A DNA stretch of 52,007 nucleotides from Comamonadaceae bacterium. Its GTDB lineage: Bacteria; Pseudomonadota; Gammaproteobacteria; Burkholderiales; Burkholderiaceae_C. Numbering within the stretch: the stretch's first letter is position 1; every line of letters starts with the position of its first letter. This document shows, piece by piece, positions 34,039-43,043 of the stretch. The position numbers were made by a program, and so were the translations under genes. The notes beneath the pieces are model-generated. The model worked only from the letters and a program-made list of their open reading frames with translations. It ran no database searches and had not been told where the DNA came from. Location: the NCBI GenBank assembly GCA_027486755.1, contig JAIXOM010000049.1:1-52007 (forward strand), read 5' to 3'.

Positions 34039-34068
34039 GCCCGTCAGCGCAAGCTGACGGGCTTTTTT
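34039..34068 (+). terminator. Intrinsic terminator of glnK-amtB
   Basis: GCCCGTCAG (34039-34047) pairs with CTGACGGGC (34054-34062), followed by TTTTTT. It stands 70 bases past the amtB stop and 21 bases from the convergent cupin gene. Confidence 0.92.
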
Positions 34069-34089
34069 GTTTTAGGCCGGGGCTTGGTG

Positions 34090-34467
34090 TTATGACTCAC
34101 CTCCTCGCGGCCCCCAAAAGACGACCCAAGTCGCGAAGTTTTCGAAGCGATGCACCGCACCGGCTGGCACAAACAGCACGGTGTTGGGGTCAAAGCGTGA
34201 GCGCTCTTGCCCACACACAAATTCGCCCGTGCCCGAGATGACGAAGTAAAGCTCATCTTGCTGATGCGGCTGCTGCGGATCGGTCCCCACCGGGGCGTAA
34301 AGCTCTACCGTCATGGAGCCGTGGTTCAGGGCTTGCAAAAACCGTTCGGCTTGGGGCCATGGTGCGCTGGGCCGGCCGGGCAAGCGAGCCAAGAGCTCAG
34401 CCGCGCTGGCCTTCATGAACGGGGAGTTGGGATCAGGCATAGACACTCGCAGGTCAAACACAGGCAT
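34090..34467 (-). CDS. Cupin-domain protein
   Basis: A small single-domain cupin of 125 residues if started at the ATG 34467 (MPVFDLRVS); ATGs at 34440 and 34416 are alternatives, and the frame is open to 34620. Motif 1 is HQQDELYFVISGTGEF (metal-binding His and Glu) and motif 2 is FVPAGAVHRFENF, with the second metal His. A metal-dependent enzyme or a small-molecule-binding role is possible; no substrate is indicated. It is convergent with amtB and diverges from glcE, with a 161-base gap. Confidence 0.8.
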   Translation of the reverse strand: MPVFDLRVSMPDPNSPFMKASAAELLARLPGRPSAPWPQAERFLQALNHGSMTVELYAPVGTDPQQPHQQDELYFVISGTGEFVCGQERSRFDPNTVLFVPAGAVHRFENFATWVVFWGPRGGES

Positions 34468-34628
34468 ATTAGAAATAAAATCTGCAACCGAAGGCCAGCT
34501 CAAGTCTCGGTAGGCCTGGCGTCGAAGGGTGGCGTGAGGGCCGGAATAGGCACCCCGCAAATTCCCACACACCCCCCGTTCAAAAAATTCAGCTGGCGCA
34601 ATGCAGCGGCGGTTTACCATCGCCGCCC

Positions 34629-35768
34629 ATGGACGTTCAACTGCAAGAATTGATAGCCAAGGTGCGCGATGCGGCCGCTGGGGGCCGCCTGCTGCGCCTG
34701 CGCGGCGGCGGCAGCAAGGACTTCTGGGGCGCGCCTTTGCTGGGCGAGGTGCTCGATACCCGCTCTTATGCGGGCATCGTCAGTTATGAGCCCAGCGAGC
34801 TGGTGATCACCGCCCGCTGCGGAACGCCGCTGGCCGAGCTCGAAGCTGCACTGGCCGAAAAAGGCCAATGCCTGGCCTTTGAACCGCCGCATTTCGGACC
34901 AGGGGCGACGGTCGGTGGCATGGTGGCTGCGGGCCTGTCGGGCCCGGCGCGCGCCAGCGTGGGTGCGCTGCGCGACTTCGTGCTGGGGCTGCGCATGATC
35001 AACGGACGCGGGCAAGACCTGACGTTTGGGGGTCAAGTCATGAAGAACGTGGCCGGCTACGACGTGTCGCGCCTGCTGGCCGGGAGCTGGGGCACCTTGG
35101 GTGTGATCACCGAGGTCTCGCTCAAGGTGCTACCGGTGGCGCCTGGCGAAGCCACTCTCATGTGCGCGGGCCTGGCGCAAAAGCCTGCGCTGGAGCTGCT
35201 GCACCGCTGGGGCGCTCAGCCCCTGCCGCTCAATGCCAGCGCCTGGGTGCACGACAGCAGCGCCAGCCCCAGCCATGACTACCTGTTCGTTCGGCTGAGA
35301 GGTGCGGTGGCGGCCGTGCAAGCGGCTGTGCTTCGAATGAGTGCCGACGCGCAAGCGCTGGGCGCACAGGTGGCCCGCATGGACAAGGCCGAGGCGGCTG
35401 CCGACTGGCAAGCCAGCAGAGAGCAGAGCCTGCCCTTTTTTGACCCGCCAGCCGATGATCTGTGCCTGTGGCGTTTGTCGGTGCCGCAAACCGCGCCGGT
35501 GCTCGATGTGGCAGGGTCGCCCTACATTGAATGGCAGGGCGCGCAGCGTTGGTTGTGGGCGCCGGCCGCAGCAGCGGCCGAGTTGCGCCAAGCAACTCAA
35601 GCGGTCGGCGGCCACGCCAGCCTGTTTCGCGCCAGCCGGCTGGGGGGTAAGGACAAATCCGTAGGCGCCAGCGCTCCGCTCGATGCCGTGCAACAGGGCA
35701 TAGGGCGCGAGCTACAAAAACAATTTGACCCGCAGGGCGTGTTCGCCACGGGCCGCATGGGCCTTTAA
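34629..35768 (+). CDS. glcE: Glycolate oxidase subunit GlcE (FAD-binding)
   Basis: The second FAD-type subunit of membrane-associated glycolate oxidase, which turns glycolate into glyoxylate. The 379-residue product has a PCMH-type FAD fold: LLRLRGGGSKDFWG at the start, then GPGATVGGMVAAGLSGPARASVGALRD, and GGQVMKNVAGYDVSRL. glcF follows 9 bases later. The usual upstream partner glcD is absent here, the position being taken by the divergent cupin gene, so the catalytic subunit must be encoded elsewhere. Confidence 0.94.
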   Translation: MDVQLQELIAKVRDAAAGGRLLRLRGGGSKDFWGAPLLGEVLDTRSYAGIVSYEPSELVITARCGTPLAELEAALAEKGQCLAFEPPHFGPGATVGGMVAAGLSGPARASVGALRDFVLGLRMINGRGQDLTFGGQVMKNVAGYDVSRLLAGSWGTLGVITEVSLKVLPVAPGEATLMCAGLAQKPALELLHRWGAQPLPLNASAWVHDSSASPSHDYLFVRLRGAVAAVQAAVLRMSADAQALGAQVARMDKAEAAADWQASREQSLPFFDPPADDLCLWRLSVPQTAPVLDVAGSPYIEWQGAQRWLWAPAAAAAELRQATQAVGGHASLFRASRLGGKDKSVGASAPLDAVQQGIGRELQKQFDPQGVFATGRMGL

Positions 35769-35777
35769 GGAGCGAAT

Positions 35778-37016
35778 ATGCAAACCCATCTGGCTGCCCA
35801 ATACCAAGACACCGACGAAGGGCGACAGGCCGAAGCGATTTTGCGCAAATGCGTGCACTGTGGTTTTTGCACCGCCACCTGCCCAACCTACCAGCTGCTC
35901 GGCGACGAGCTTGACGGTCCGCGCGGGCGCATCTACCTGATCAAGCAGGTGCTCGAGGGCGAGCAGCCCACCCGCAAGACGCAGCTGCACCTGGACCGCT
36001 GCCTGACCTGCCGCAACTGCGAAAGCACCTGCCCCAGCGGCGTGCAATACGGCCATCTGATCGACATTGGCCGCAAGATCGTCGAGGAACAAGTGCCCAG
36101 GCCAGCGAGCGAAAAGGCCTTGCGCTGGGCGCTCAAGGAAGGCCTGCCCTCACCCCTGTTTTCCCCGGCCATGAAGCTGGGCCAGGCGGTGCGCGGCTTG
36201 CTACCGGACAGCCTGAAAGCCAAAGTGCCCGAAGCACGCCCAGCCGGTGCCTGGCCCACCGGCCAACACAGCCGCAAGGTGCTGATGCTCGGCGGTTGTG
36301 TGCAGCCGGCGATGGCGCCCAACATCAACGCGGCCACCGCACGGGTGCTCGACGCCTGCGGCATACAGACCGTGATCGCGCCTGAAGCCGGCTGTTGCGG
36401 TGCGGTCAAGTTCCACCTCAATGACCAGGCCGGTGGCCTGGCCCAAATGCGCCGCAACATCGACGCCTGGTGGCCCTGGGTTGAAGGCGCGCAAGTCGAG
36501 GCGATTGTGATGAACGCCTCAGGCTGTGGCGTGACGGTCAAGGAGTACGGCCACCACTTGGCGGGCGATCCAGCCTACGCCAGCCGGGCGCAGCGCATCA
36601 GCGAACTGACCCGCGACCTGAGCGAACTTCTGCCCGATCTGGTGCCCCTGCTCAAGACGCGCATCAAACCCGAAGCACTGCAGGCTGCCGGCTTGCAGGC
36701 CTATCACCCGCCCTGCACCTTGCAGCACGGCCAGCAGCTCAAGGGCGGGGTGGAAAAGCATCTGTCAGAACTGGGCTTTCAGGTCAGCGTCGCGGCCAGC
36801 GAGGCGCACCTGTGCTGCGGCTCGGCCGGCACCTACTCGGTACTGCAGCCGGATATTTCAAAAACGCTGCGCGACCGCAAGCTCGGCCATCTGAATCAGG
36901 GCCAGCCGCGGACCATCATCTCGGCCAATATTGGCTGCATCACCCACCTGCAAAGTGGCACGGCAGTACCGGTGCGCCACTGGGTGGAAGTGCTCGATCA
37001 GAGTGTGAGCGCATGA
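35778..37016 (+). CDS. glcF: Glycolate oxidase iron-sulfur subunit GlcF
   Basis: The 412-residue electron-transfer subunit of glycolate oxidase. It has two [4Fe-4S] motifs, CVHCGFCTATCPTYQ and CLTCRNCESTCPSGVQYG, and two CCG-type cysteine-rich domains (GCCGAVKFHL and LCCGSAGTYSVLQ). An AAGGAG ribosome site precedes the ATG. Its stop overlaps the start of the DUF333 lipoprotein gene (ATGA). Confidence 0.96.
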   Translation: MQTHLAAQYQDTDEGRQAEAILRKCVHCGFCTATCPTYQLLGDELDGPRGRIYLIKQVLEGEQPTRKTQLHLDRCLTCRNCESTCPSGVQYGHLIDIGRKIVEEQVPRPASEKALRWALKEGLPSPLFSPAMKLGQAVRGLLPDSLKAKVPEARPAGAWPTGQHSRKVLMLGGCVQPAMAPNINAATARVLDACGIQTVIAPEAGCCGAVKFHLNDQAGGLAQMRRNIDAWWPWVEGAQVEAIVMNASGCGVTVKEYGHHLAGDPAYASRAQRISELTRDLSELLPDLVPLLKTRIKPEALQAAGLQAYHPPCTLQHGQQLKGGVEKHLSELGFQVSVAASEAHLCCGSAGTYSVLQPDISKTLRDRKLGHLNQGQPRTIISANIGCITHLQSGTAVPVRHWVEVLDQSVSA

Positions 37017-37354
37017 GCGTCGCTTACGTTTACCACGGCTTGGGCAGGCTGGCCGCCTTGAGGACCATCAGCGCATTGGGCGCCGCCATCAGCATGGCTC
37101 TGGCGGGCTGCGCAGCGCCTGCGCCCCCAGCGCCGGCCTCCAGGCAGGTCACACTGGCCAATCCAGCCGCTGTGGCTTGCGTGCAGGCGGGCGGGCGCCT
37201 GGAGATCGAACGCACACCCGCCGGCGAGCGCGGCATTTGCCTGCTGCCGGGCGGTCTTCGCTGTGACGAGTGGGCCTGGTTTCGCAAGGAAGCCGGCGCA
37301 TGCTGTGCCACCGGCGCGACCCCACCCCCATCAGACATCAAGGCCTGCCGCTGA
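37013..37354 (+). CDS. DUF333 lipoprotein
   Basis: A 113-residue putative lipoprotein. The N-terminus has a basic/hydrophobic signal and a lipobox LAGC (Cys about residue 35). The mature part matches DUF333: NPAAVACVQAGGRLEIE...GERGICLLPGGLRCDEWAWFR, with its four-cysteine pattern. It begins within the glcF stop codon (ATGA), so it is translationally coupled. Its role is unknown; E. coli YoaF-type proteins share the domain. Confidence 0.82.
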   Translation: MSVAYVYHGLGRLAALRTISALGAAISMALAGCAAPAPPAPASRQVTLANPAAVACVQAGGRLEIERTPAGERGICLLPGGLRCDEWAWFRKEAGACCATGATPPPSDIKACR

Positions 37355-37403
37355 GCGGCTGCTCGGGTGCCGGGCTCGACGCTCAGCACCGGAGCGTAGG
37401 CCT

Positions 37404-38087
37404 TTAACCCACGTGCTTGGCAAAAAACGCCAGCGTGCGCTCGAGGGCCAGCTTGGCTGCCGGCGCGTCCCAGGAGCCGCGCTGATCGCAATTGAAGCCG
37501 TGGTCGGCGGCATAGACATGGACTTCGGTGCCAGGCTGCGCCTTGGCAAAAGCCTGCACCGATTCCATCGAAATCCAGTGGTCCTTCTCGCCAAAATGGG
37601 CCATGACCGGGCACATCGGCGTGCGGGCCATCTCAGCCGGCGTGGTCACACCGCCGCCATAGTAAGAGGACGCAGCGCTGACACCTTTGACCGCGCAGGC
37701 GGTGCGCCAGGTCAGCAGGCCGCCCCAGCAATAACCCACCACACCGACTTTGCCGGCGCGAGCGGCATAAGCCACCGCTGCCTCGATGTCGATCATCACG
37801 CCGGGGGCTGGCAGCGCCTCGACCGCCGCTTTCAGGTCTCTGCCGGCGTTCATGTCATCGCCGGTGTAGCCCAGCTCCACCCCTTGCTTGACCCGGTGAA
37901 AGGTGGCTGGGGCCACCGCCAGATAGCCTTCGGCCGCATAACCGTCAACCACCGATCGGATGTGCGAATTGACGCCAAAAATCTCTTGCAAGACCACCAC
38001 CGCGCCGCGCGCCTTGCCAGCCGGCTCGGCCACATAGGCGGGGAAGCTGAAACCGTCGGACGATGTGAGTTGTACCGATTGACCCAT
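37404..38087 (-). CDS. Dienelactone hydrolase family protein
   Basis: A 227-residue alpha/beta hydrolase of the carboxymethylenebutenolidase type. The nucleophile is cysteine, C120 in GVVGYCWGG, with D169 (HFGEKDHW) and H196 (ADHGFNC) completing the triad. The N-terminal part contains the conserved VVVLQEIFGVNSHIR segment. Real dienelactone hydrolases act in chloroaromatic breakdown, but this subgroup is widespread and its substrate here is unknown. The ATG at 38087 follows an AAGGG site; a 98-codon upstream frame is antisense-like and was rejected. Confidence 0.93.
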   Translation of the reverse strand: MGQSVQLTSSDGFSFPAYVAEPAGKARGAVVVLQEIFGVNSHIRSVVDGYAAEGYLAVAPATFHRVKQGVELGYTGDDMNAGRDLKAAVEALPAPGVMIDIEAAVAYAARAGKVGVVGYCWGGLLTWRTACAVKGVSAASSYYGGGVTTPAEMARTPMCPVMAHFGEKDHWISMESVQAFAKAQPGTEVHVYAADHGFNCDQRGSWDAPAAKLALERTLAFFAKHVG

Positions 38088-38157
38088 GATGCGAAGCCCT
38101 TTCCTTGAATCACCCATAAAAAATATGCCCCTAGGGGCGCGAAAAATCAAAACCCCT

Positions 38158-38757
38158 TCATTGTGCAGCCAGTCGGCGCCGCAGGAATTCAAGGCGATCC
38201 TGGCCCCAAAAAATTTCGCCATCCACCACATAGCTGGGCGCGCCGAACACGCCCGCTGCAATGGCCTGCGCCGTGTTGGCCTCATAGGCTTGCTGCACCG
38301 CGGCCGAGCGCGAATCGTCCCACCAAGCAGCAGGCAGGCCTTGCTCGGCCAGCAATTGCGCGAGCGTGGCCGCATCGGCAATATTGCGCTGCTGGGCCCA
38401 GACGGCAGCGAAGATCGCGCCGCTCAAGGCCAGGGCCGGTTCGCTGCCGCCGGCCTTTTCGGCCGCGATGATCAAGCGGGCCGCATCGTCGCCCGAGACC
38501 GGAAAGAAAGTCGGCTGTAGGTGCAGCGGCATGCCCAGGTGCTCGCTAAAGCGGCGCAACTCCACCAACCGATAGGCCTGCCGCTGCGGCGCGCGCTTGG
38601 GCAAGGGCAAGCCGCCCGAGGTGGCAAAGACCTGGCCGAAATCAGCGGCAAGCACCCGCACTGCGGCGCCGGCTGCCTGCGCCATATGCACAAAGCGCTG
38701 GTGGCCCAAATAAGTCCAGGGGCTTTGCGGGGTGAAGTAATAGTCGATGCTGAGCAT
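38158..38757 (-). CDS. 2-hydroxychromene-2-carboxylate isomerase-like protein (DsbA/kappa-GST fold)
   Basis: A 199-residue thioredoxin-superfamily enzyme. The N-terminal YYFTPQSPWTYLGHQRF has the catalytic Ser12 of the kappa-GST/HCCA isomerase group in the place of the Cys of DsbA. The cis-Pro loop is GAPSYVVDGEIFWGQDRLEFL. Such enzymes isomerise aromatic-ring-cleavage intermediates with glutathione. Whether this one does so is unproven. It lies upstream of the dienelactone hydrolase gene on the same strand (70 bases). Confidence 0.9.
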   Translation of the reverse strand: MLSIDYYFTPQSPWTYLGHQRFVHMAQAAGAAVRVLAADFGQVFATSGGLPLPKRAPQRQAYRLVELRRFSEHLGMPLHLQPTFFPVSGDDAARLIIAAEKAGGSEPALALSGAIFAAVWAQQRNIADAATLAQLLAEQGLPAAWWDDSRSAAVQQAYEANTAQAIAAGVFGAPSYVVDGEIFWGQDRLEFLRRRLAAQ

Positions 38758-38897
38758 GAAGCACTCCTTGCCGGTCCGTCCAAGGAACCGAGTAAGAGCG
38801 CGATTCTGGCAGAGCAGGCCGATTCACGCCGAGGCCGCCGCTTTGCCACAATCGCGGCTGAGCCATCTTGCTCCTCGCATCAAACAGGCCCGCGACC

Positions 38898-40586
38898 ATG
38901 AGCGACCCGGTTTTTGACTACATCATCGTTGGCGCCGGCACCGCCGGCTGCCTGCTGGCCAACCGCCTGAGCGCCGATCCGAGCAAGCGGGTGCTGCTGA
39001 TCGAGGCCGGTCGCAAGGACGATTACCACTGGATCCATATTCCGGTGGGCTATCTCTACTGCATCGGCAATCCACGCACCGACTGGCTCTACAAGACCGA
39101 GCCGGCGCCGGGCCTGAACGGACGCAGTCTGCGCTACCCCCGCGGCAAAACCTTGGGCGGCTGCTCAAGCATCAACGGCATGATTTACATGCGCGGCCAG
39201 GCACGTGACTATGAGCGCTGGGCCGAGCTGACCGGCGACGAGGCCTGGCGCTGGCAGCAGGTGCTGCCTGACTTCATGCGCCATGAGGACCACTACCGGC
39301 TTGACGAGGGCGCTGCGCCGACCAGCCCGGAATTTGCCGCGGTGCATGGCCACAAAACGGGCCGGGACGGCGGCGAGTGGCGGGTGGAAAAGCAACGCCT
39401 GCGCTGGCAGATTCTGGATGACTTTTCGCAGGCCGCGCAGCAAGCGGGCATTCCTGCCACCGACGATTTCAACGCCGGCAACAACGAAGGCGTGTCCTAC
39501 TTCGAGGTCAATCAGCGCAGCGGTTGGCGCTGGAACACGGCCAAGGCTTTTTTGCGCCCGACCTGCTACGGCAGGCCCAACTTCGAAATGTGGACCCATG
39601 CGCAGGCCAGCGAATTGGTGCTGCAGGCCCAGGACGACGGCCAGCAGCGCTGCACCGGTGTGCGGGTCTGGACCGGCTCTGGACAGGTCGAGGCCCAATT
39701 GTCTGAAGGTGGCGAGGTGCTGCTGAGCGCCGGCAGCATAGGCTCGCCGCAGATCCTGCAGCTGTCGGGCATCGGGCCTGCCGATCTGCTGCAGCAGCAT
39801 GGCCTTGCAGTACGGCACCATCTGCCCGGTGTGGGGGAAAATCTGCAAGACCATCTGCAGATCCGGGCGGTCTACAAGATACGGCCGCCGCGCGGCGGCC
39901 AGGGCACGCTCAACACCATCTCCGCCTCGGCCTGGGGGCGGCTCAAGATCGGCCTGGAATACGCCTTGCGCCGAACCGGCCCCATGAGCATGGCCCCATC
40001 GCAGCTGGGCGCCTTCACCCGCTCGAGCCCCGAACTGGCCTGGCCCAACCTCCAGTACCACGTCCAGCCGCTGTCGCTGGAGGCCTTTGGCGAGCCCCTG
40101 CATCCCTTCGATGCCTTCACCGCCAGCGTCTGCAACCTCAACCCCAGCAGCCGGGGCAGCGTGCGCATCCGCAGCGCCGACTTCAAGGACGCGCCGCTGA
40201 TCGCCCCCAATTACCTGAGCACCGACGAGGACCGGCTGGTGGCAGCGCAATCGCTGCGCCTGACCCGACGCATCGTCGAACAAAGCGCGCTGGCGCGCTG
40301 GCAGCCCGAGGAATTCAAGCCCGGGGTGCAGTACCAAAGCGATGAAGACCTGGCCCGGCTGGCTGGCGACATCGCCACCACCATCTTCCACCCGGTGGGC
40401 ACCACCCGCATGGGCCGCGCTGACGATCCGATGGCGGTGCTCGATTCACACCTGCGGGTGCGCGGCGTGGCCGGCCTGCGGGTGGTCGATGCTGGCGCCA
40501 TGCCCCTGATCACCAGCGGCAACACCAACGCGCCGACGCTGATGATGGCCGAAAAGGTAGCTGGCTGGATCCGCAGCGGCGACTGA
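38898..40586 (+). CDS. GMC-family FAD oxidoreductase (choline dehydrogenase-like)
   Basis: A 562-residue flavoprotein. The N-terminal Rossmann motif is DYIIVGAGTAGCLLANRLS, followed by GMC signature 1 (RGKTLGGCSSINGMIYMRG) and signature 2 (GSIGSPQILQLSGIGP). The catalytic pair is H498 (FHPVGTTRMG) and N542 (GNTNAP). Most similar proteins are annotated as choline or alcohol dehydrogenases; betB is not near, so choline is not assured. It diverges from the isomerase gene. The 290-base gap after it contains a terminator and a possible small RNA. Confidence 0.94.
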   Translation: MSDPVFDYIIVGAGTAGCLLANRLSADPSKRVLLIEAGRKDDYHWIHIPVGYLYCIGNPRTDWLYKTEPAPGLNGRSLRYPRGKTLGGCSSINGMIYMRGQARDYERWAELTGDEAWRWQQVLPDFMRHEDHYRLDEGAAPTSPEFAAVHGHKTGRDGGEWRVEKQRLRWQILDDFSQAAQQAGIPATDDFNAGNNEGVSYFEVNQRSGWRWNTAKAFLRPTCYGRPNFEMWTHAQASELVLQAQDDGQQRCTGVRVWTGSGQVEAQLSEGGEVLLSAGSIGSPQILQLSGIGPADLLQQHGLAVRHHLPGVGENLQDHLQIRAVYKIRPPRGGQGTLNTISASAWGRLKIGLEYALRRTGPMSMAPSQLGAFTRSSPELAWPNLQYHVQPLSLEAFGEPLHPFDAFTASVCNLNPSSRGSVRIRSADFKDAPLIAPNYLSTDEDRLVAAQSLRLTRRIVEQSALARWQPEEFKPGVQYQSDEDLARLAGDIATTIFHPVGTTRMGRADDPMAVLDSHLRVRGVAGLRVVDAGAMPLITSGNTNAPTLMMAEKVAGWIRSGD

Positions 40587-40640
40587 GGCTACCGCCTATG
40601 CCCCGGGAAACTCCCGAGGTCAGGGCTGACGGGCCGCGCT

Positions 40641-40827
40641 TATAGTGCGGCCCATCGAAGCAGCAGCCCCCAGGGCCAGCCGCTTGCGAGGAGCCGAGGA
40701 GACAGCGATAAAAGTCTGACCGATCAGACCACGCCCAAAAGCACCGCAACACACTGCGAGACAAGATCACAGCCGCGCCCAACAGGCCAGGCTGAAAAAG
40801 CGCCGGTCACCGCCGGCGCTTTTTTTA
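40641..40827 (+). ncRNA. Candidate small RNA ending in a strong terminator
   Basis: The 210 bases between the GMC stop and the terminator contain no ORF. A TATAGT box is at 40641, so RNA could start near 40652; no good -35 is visible. Inside are an A-rich, poorly structured stretch and the perfect inverted repeat GTCTGA-CCGA-TCAGAC (about 40715-40730). It could equally be the 3' end of the GMC mRNA. I rate it a candidate only. Confidence 0.3.
40795..40826. terminator. Strong intrinsic terminator
   Basis: AAAAAGCGCCGG (40795-40806) pairs with CCGGCGCTTTTT (40813-40824), with a run of seven T. It ends the transcript from the GMC gene or the candidate small RNA before the TauE-like gene. Confidence 0.92.
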
Positions 40828-40876
40828 TGCCTGCGGCAAGACGCGGTGAGGATGGGGCCAGTGCGAAAATCGGCGC

Positions 40877-41635
40877 ATGGAATTGCTCTTCGTGGCTGGC
40901 GCGGCGCTGTTGGCCGGCTTCGTCGATGCCATCGTCGGTGGCGGCGGGCTGGTGCTGGTGCCTGCGCTGTTTGCCGCCTTCCCCCAGGCCCACCCGGCCA
41001 CGCTGCTGGGCGTCAATAAAAGTGCATCTGTGTGGGGCACCGCAGTGGCCACGGTGCAGTATTCACGCCGGGTGCAGATGCGCTGGCACGCCCTGCTGCC
41101 AGCAGCGGCCCTGGCTCTGGTGGGTTCACTGGCCGGCGCCTGGCTGGTCACGGTGGTCTCGCCCGAGTTTTTGCGCAAGCTGCTGCCACTGGTGTTGGTG
41201 GCGGTGCTGGTCTATACCCTGCTCAAAAAAGATCTGGGGCGCGAGCACAAGCCCTGGCTGCAGGGCAGGCGGGAGGCGGCGACGGCCGGCACCATCGGCC
41301 TGGCGATGGGCTTTTACGACGGGTTTTTCGGACCCGGCACAGGAAGCTTGCTGGTTTTTCTGTTCGTGCGTATCCTGGGCTACGACTTTCTCAATGCCTC
41401 GGCGGCCGCCAAGCTGCTCAATACCTGCAGCAATTTCGCAGCGCTCGCGCTGTTCGCCTTCAAAGGCCATGTCTGGTGGCATTACGCGCTGGTGCTGGCC
41501 ATCGCCAACGTGGCTGGCAGCCTGCTGGGCACGCGGCTGGCGCTCAAGCACGGGGCCGGTTTTGTGCGCGCGGTATTCGTTCTGGTGGTCAGTGCGCTGA
41601 TCCTGCGCACCGGCTACGACGCCTTCTTGCGCTAG
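40877..41635 (+). CDS. TauE/SafE (YfcA-like) membrane permease
   Basis: A 252-residue membrane protein with about eight helices. Two family repeats are visible: FVDAIVGGGGLVLVPAL (15-31) and MGFYDGFFGPGTGSLLVF in the second half. The family exports sulfite, sulfoacetate and other anions; a substrate cannot be assigned. It begins after the strong terminator, so it has its own promoter, and is convergent with birA (9-base gap). Confidence 0.93.
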   Translation: MELLFVAGAALLAGFVDAIVGGGGLVLVPALFAAFPQAHPATLLGVNKSASVWGTAVATVQYSRRVQMRWHALLPAAALALVGSLAGAWLVTVVSPEFLRKLLPLVLVAVLVYTLLKKDLGREHKPWLQGRREAATAGTIGLAMGFYDGFFGPGTGSLLVFLFVRILGYDFLNASAAAKLLNTCSNFAALALFAFKGHVWWHYALVLAIANVAGSLLGTRLALKHGAGFVRAVFVLVVSALILRTGYDAFLR

Positions 41636-41644
41636 CCGGTCTGA

Positions 41645-42445
41645 TCAAGCCTGCGGCCGCACGCTGACCTCGCCGCTGCTGACCTCTACCAGACCGGCCG
41701 GCGTTTGCAGGCGCAGGGCGCCGCTGGCGCTGACGCCACAGGCCAGCCCCTGGCGGCCGTCGGACAAGCTCACCGTGCGTCCTTGCAGCAGGTCCAGGCG
41801 CGCAAAACGCTGGGCAAAAGCGCTCCATCCCTGCCGCTCGAACTGGAGCACATCGCGCACCAGGGCCGGCGCCAGCGCGCCCAGCAGCTGCTCCGCGCTG
41901 AGCGGAACCACACTTTGCAGCCAGGCCGGCGCGACGGCCGGCGCCGCAGCTGCGGCCTCACCGGCGACCGGCGGGAGCCAGCCTGGCGCAGGCTCCTTGA
42001 TGTTGATGCCCACGCCCACCACTGCATAGCGCTTCTCGCCCAAGGCGGCGGTCTCAATCAGGATGCCGCCCAGCTTGGCCTGGCCCAGCCAGAGGTCGTT
42101 GGGCCACTTCAGGCCCACCGTGCTCGCGCCCAGCCCCGCCAGGGTCTCGGCCACGCTCACGCCAACGGCCAGCGACAGGCCGTCCCAATCGGCCGGTGCC
42201 AGCGGCAGGCCAAAAGAGAAAGTCAGACTGGAGCCCGGCGGGCTGTGCCAGCTGCGGCCCAAGCGCCCCCGACCGGCGCTTTGCCGCTGGGCCACCAGCA
42301 GCACAGGCTCGGCCTGGCCGCTGCGGCAGCGGCGCATCAGCTCACTGTTGCTCGAATCGATCTCGGGCAGGATCTCGACCGTCAGGCCCGGCAGCAGCGG
42401 CTCAGCAGCCAGCCAGATGGCCTCGGCCGGCCAGTGAGCGGGCAT
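41645..42445 (-). CDS. birA: Biotin--[acetyl-CoA-carboxylase] ligase
   Basis: Attaches biotin to the carrier protein of acetyl-CoA carboxylase. Motifs present: GRGRLGRSWHSPPG (biotinyl-AMP loop), KWPNDLWL, and KLGGILIE. The protein starts near the catalytic domain without the N-terminal winged helix of E. coli BirA, so it is a group I ligase that cannot repress transcription. I use the ATG at 42445 (266 residues, MPAHWPAEA); a GTG at 42481 is an alternative, and neither has a clear ribosome site. It follows the SET gene by 59 bases. Confidence 0.93.
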   Translation of the reverse strand: MPAHWPAEAIWLAAEPLLPGLTVEILPEIDSSNSELMRRCRSGQAEPVLLVAQRQSAGRGRLGRSWHSPPGSSLTFSFGLPLAPADWDGLSLAVGVSVAETLAGLGASTVGLKWPNDLWLGQAKLGGILIETAALGEKRYAVVGVGINIKEPAPGWLPPVAGEAAAAAPAVAPAWLQSVVPLSAEQLLGALAPALVRDVLQFERQGWSAFAQRFARLDLLQGRTVSLSDGRQGLACGVSASGALRLQTPAGLVEVSSGEVSVRPQA

Positions 42446-42504
42446 GTCTGCGGGCCGGGCGGGGCCATCGAGCTCTGACACGGGAGCAGCCGGCCGCGCA
42501 GCGC

Positions 42505-43011
42505 TCAGCGGCGGCGCTTGGGGGCCAACAGGGTGCCGCGGCACTGGGGCGCGCCGCACCAGCAGGGGTATTCGGCCTTGAGCTTGGGCGTGTAGGGCAT
42601 GTCGATCACCAGGCCATAGTCATAAAACAGCTCCTGTCCCGCACGGATCTTGCGCAGGGTCTTGATGAAGATGCGCCCTTCTTGCTCGTCGGCCTCGCAG
42701 TTGGGTGCGCAGCTGTGGTTGATCCATCGGGAGGAATTGCCACCGTGCTTGGCGTCGATCACCCGCTCTTCGTCAATATGAAAGTAGAAGGTATGGTTGG
42801 GATCTTTCGGATCGTGCGGATGGCGGCGCAGCGCCTCCTTCCAGCTGATCAGCTCGCCCACATATTCAATCAGCACCTCGCCCTTGGCCAGGTCCTGCAC
42901 AGCAAACACTCCCTTGCCATGCACGCCCGAGCGGCGCGTCTGTATGCGGCGGCCACTGGCGGCTGATTTCTGCGGTGGAGCCGCGGGAGCTGGGGTCTTG
43001 TTTTTGGGCAC
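42505..43011 (-). CDS. SET-domain protein-lysine methyltransferase
   Basis: A 168-residue SET protein if started at the GTG 43011 (MPKNKTPAPAAPPQK); no in-frame ATG exists near the N-terminus. It has the SAM-binding SGVHGKGVFA, the RWINHSCAPNCE motif (N98-H-S-C101) of the active site pseudoknot, the Y132 of YDYGL, and a post-SET zinc cysteine motif C150-x-C152-x4-C157. All key SET elements are retained, so it is probably an active lysine methyltransferase; substrate unknown. A low-complexity Lys/Ala/Pro N-tail precedes the fold. It diverges from topB, with 148 bases between. Confidence 0.92.
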   Translation of the reverse strand: MPKNKTPAPAAPPQKSAASGRRIQTRRSGVHGKGVFAVQDLAKGEVLIEYVGELISWKEALRRHPHDPKDPNHTFYFHIDEERVIDAKHGGNSSRWINHSCAPNCEADEQEGRIFIKTLRKIRAGQELFYDYGLVIDMPYTPKLKAEYPCWCGAPQCRGTLLAPKRRR

Positions 43012-43043
43012 GGCGATTTTTTTGCTATGGTTGATCTGTGCAG

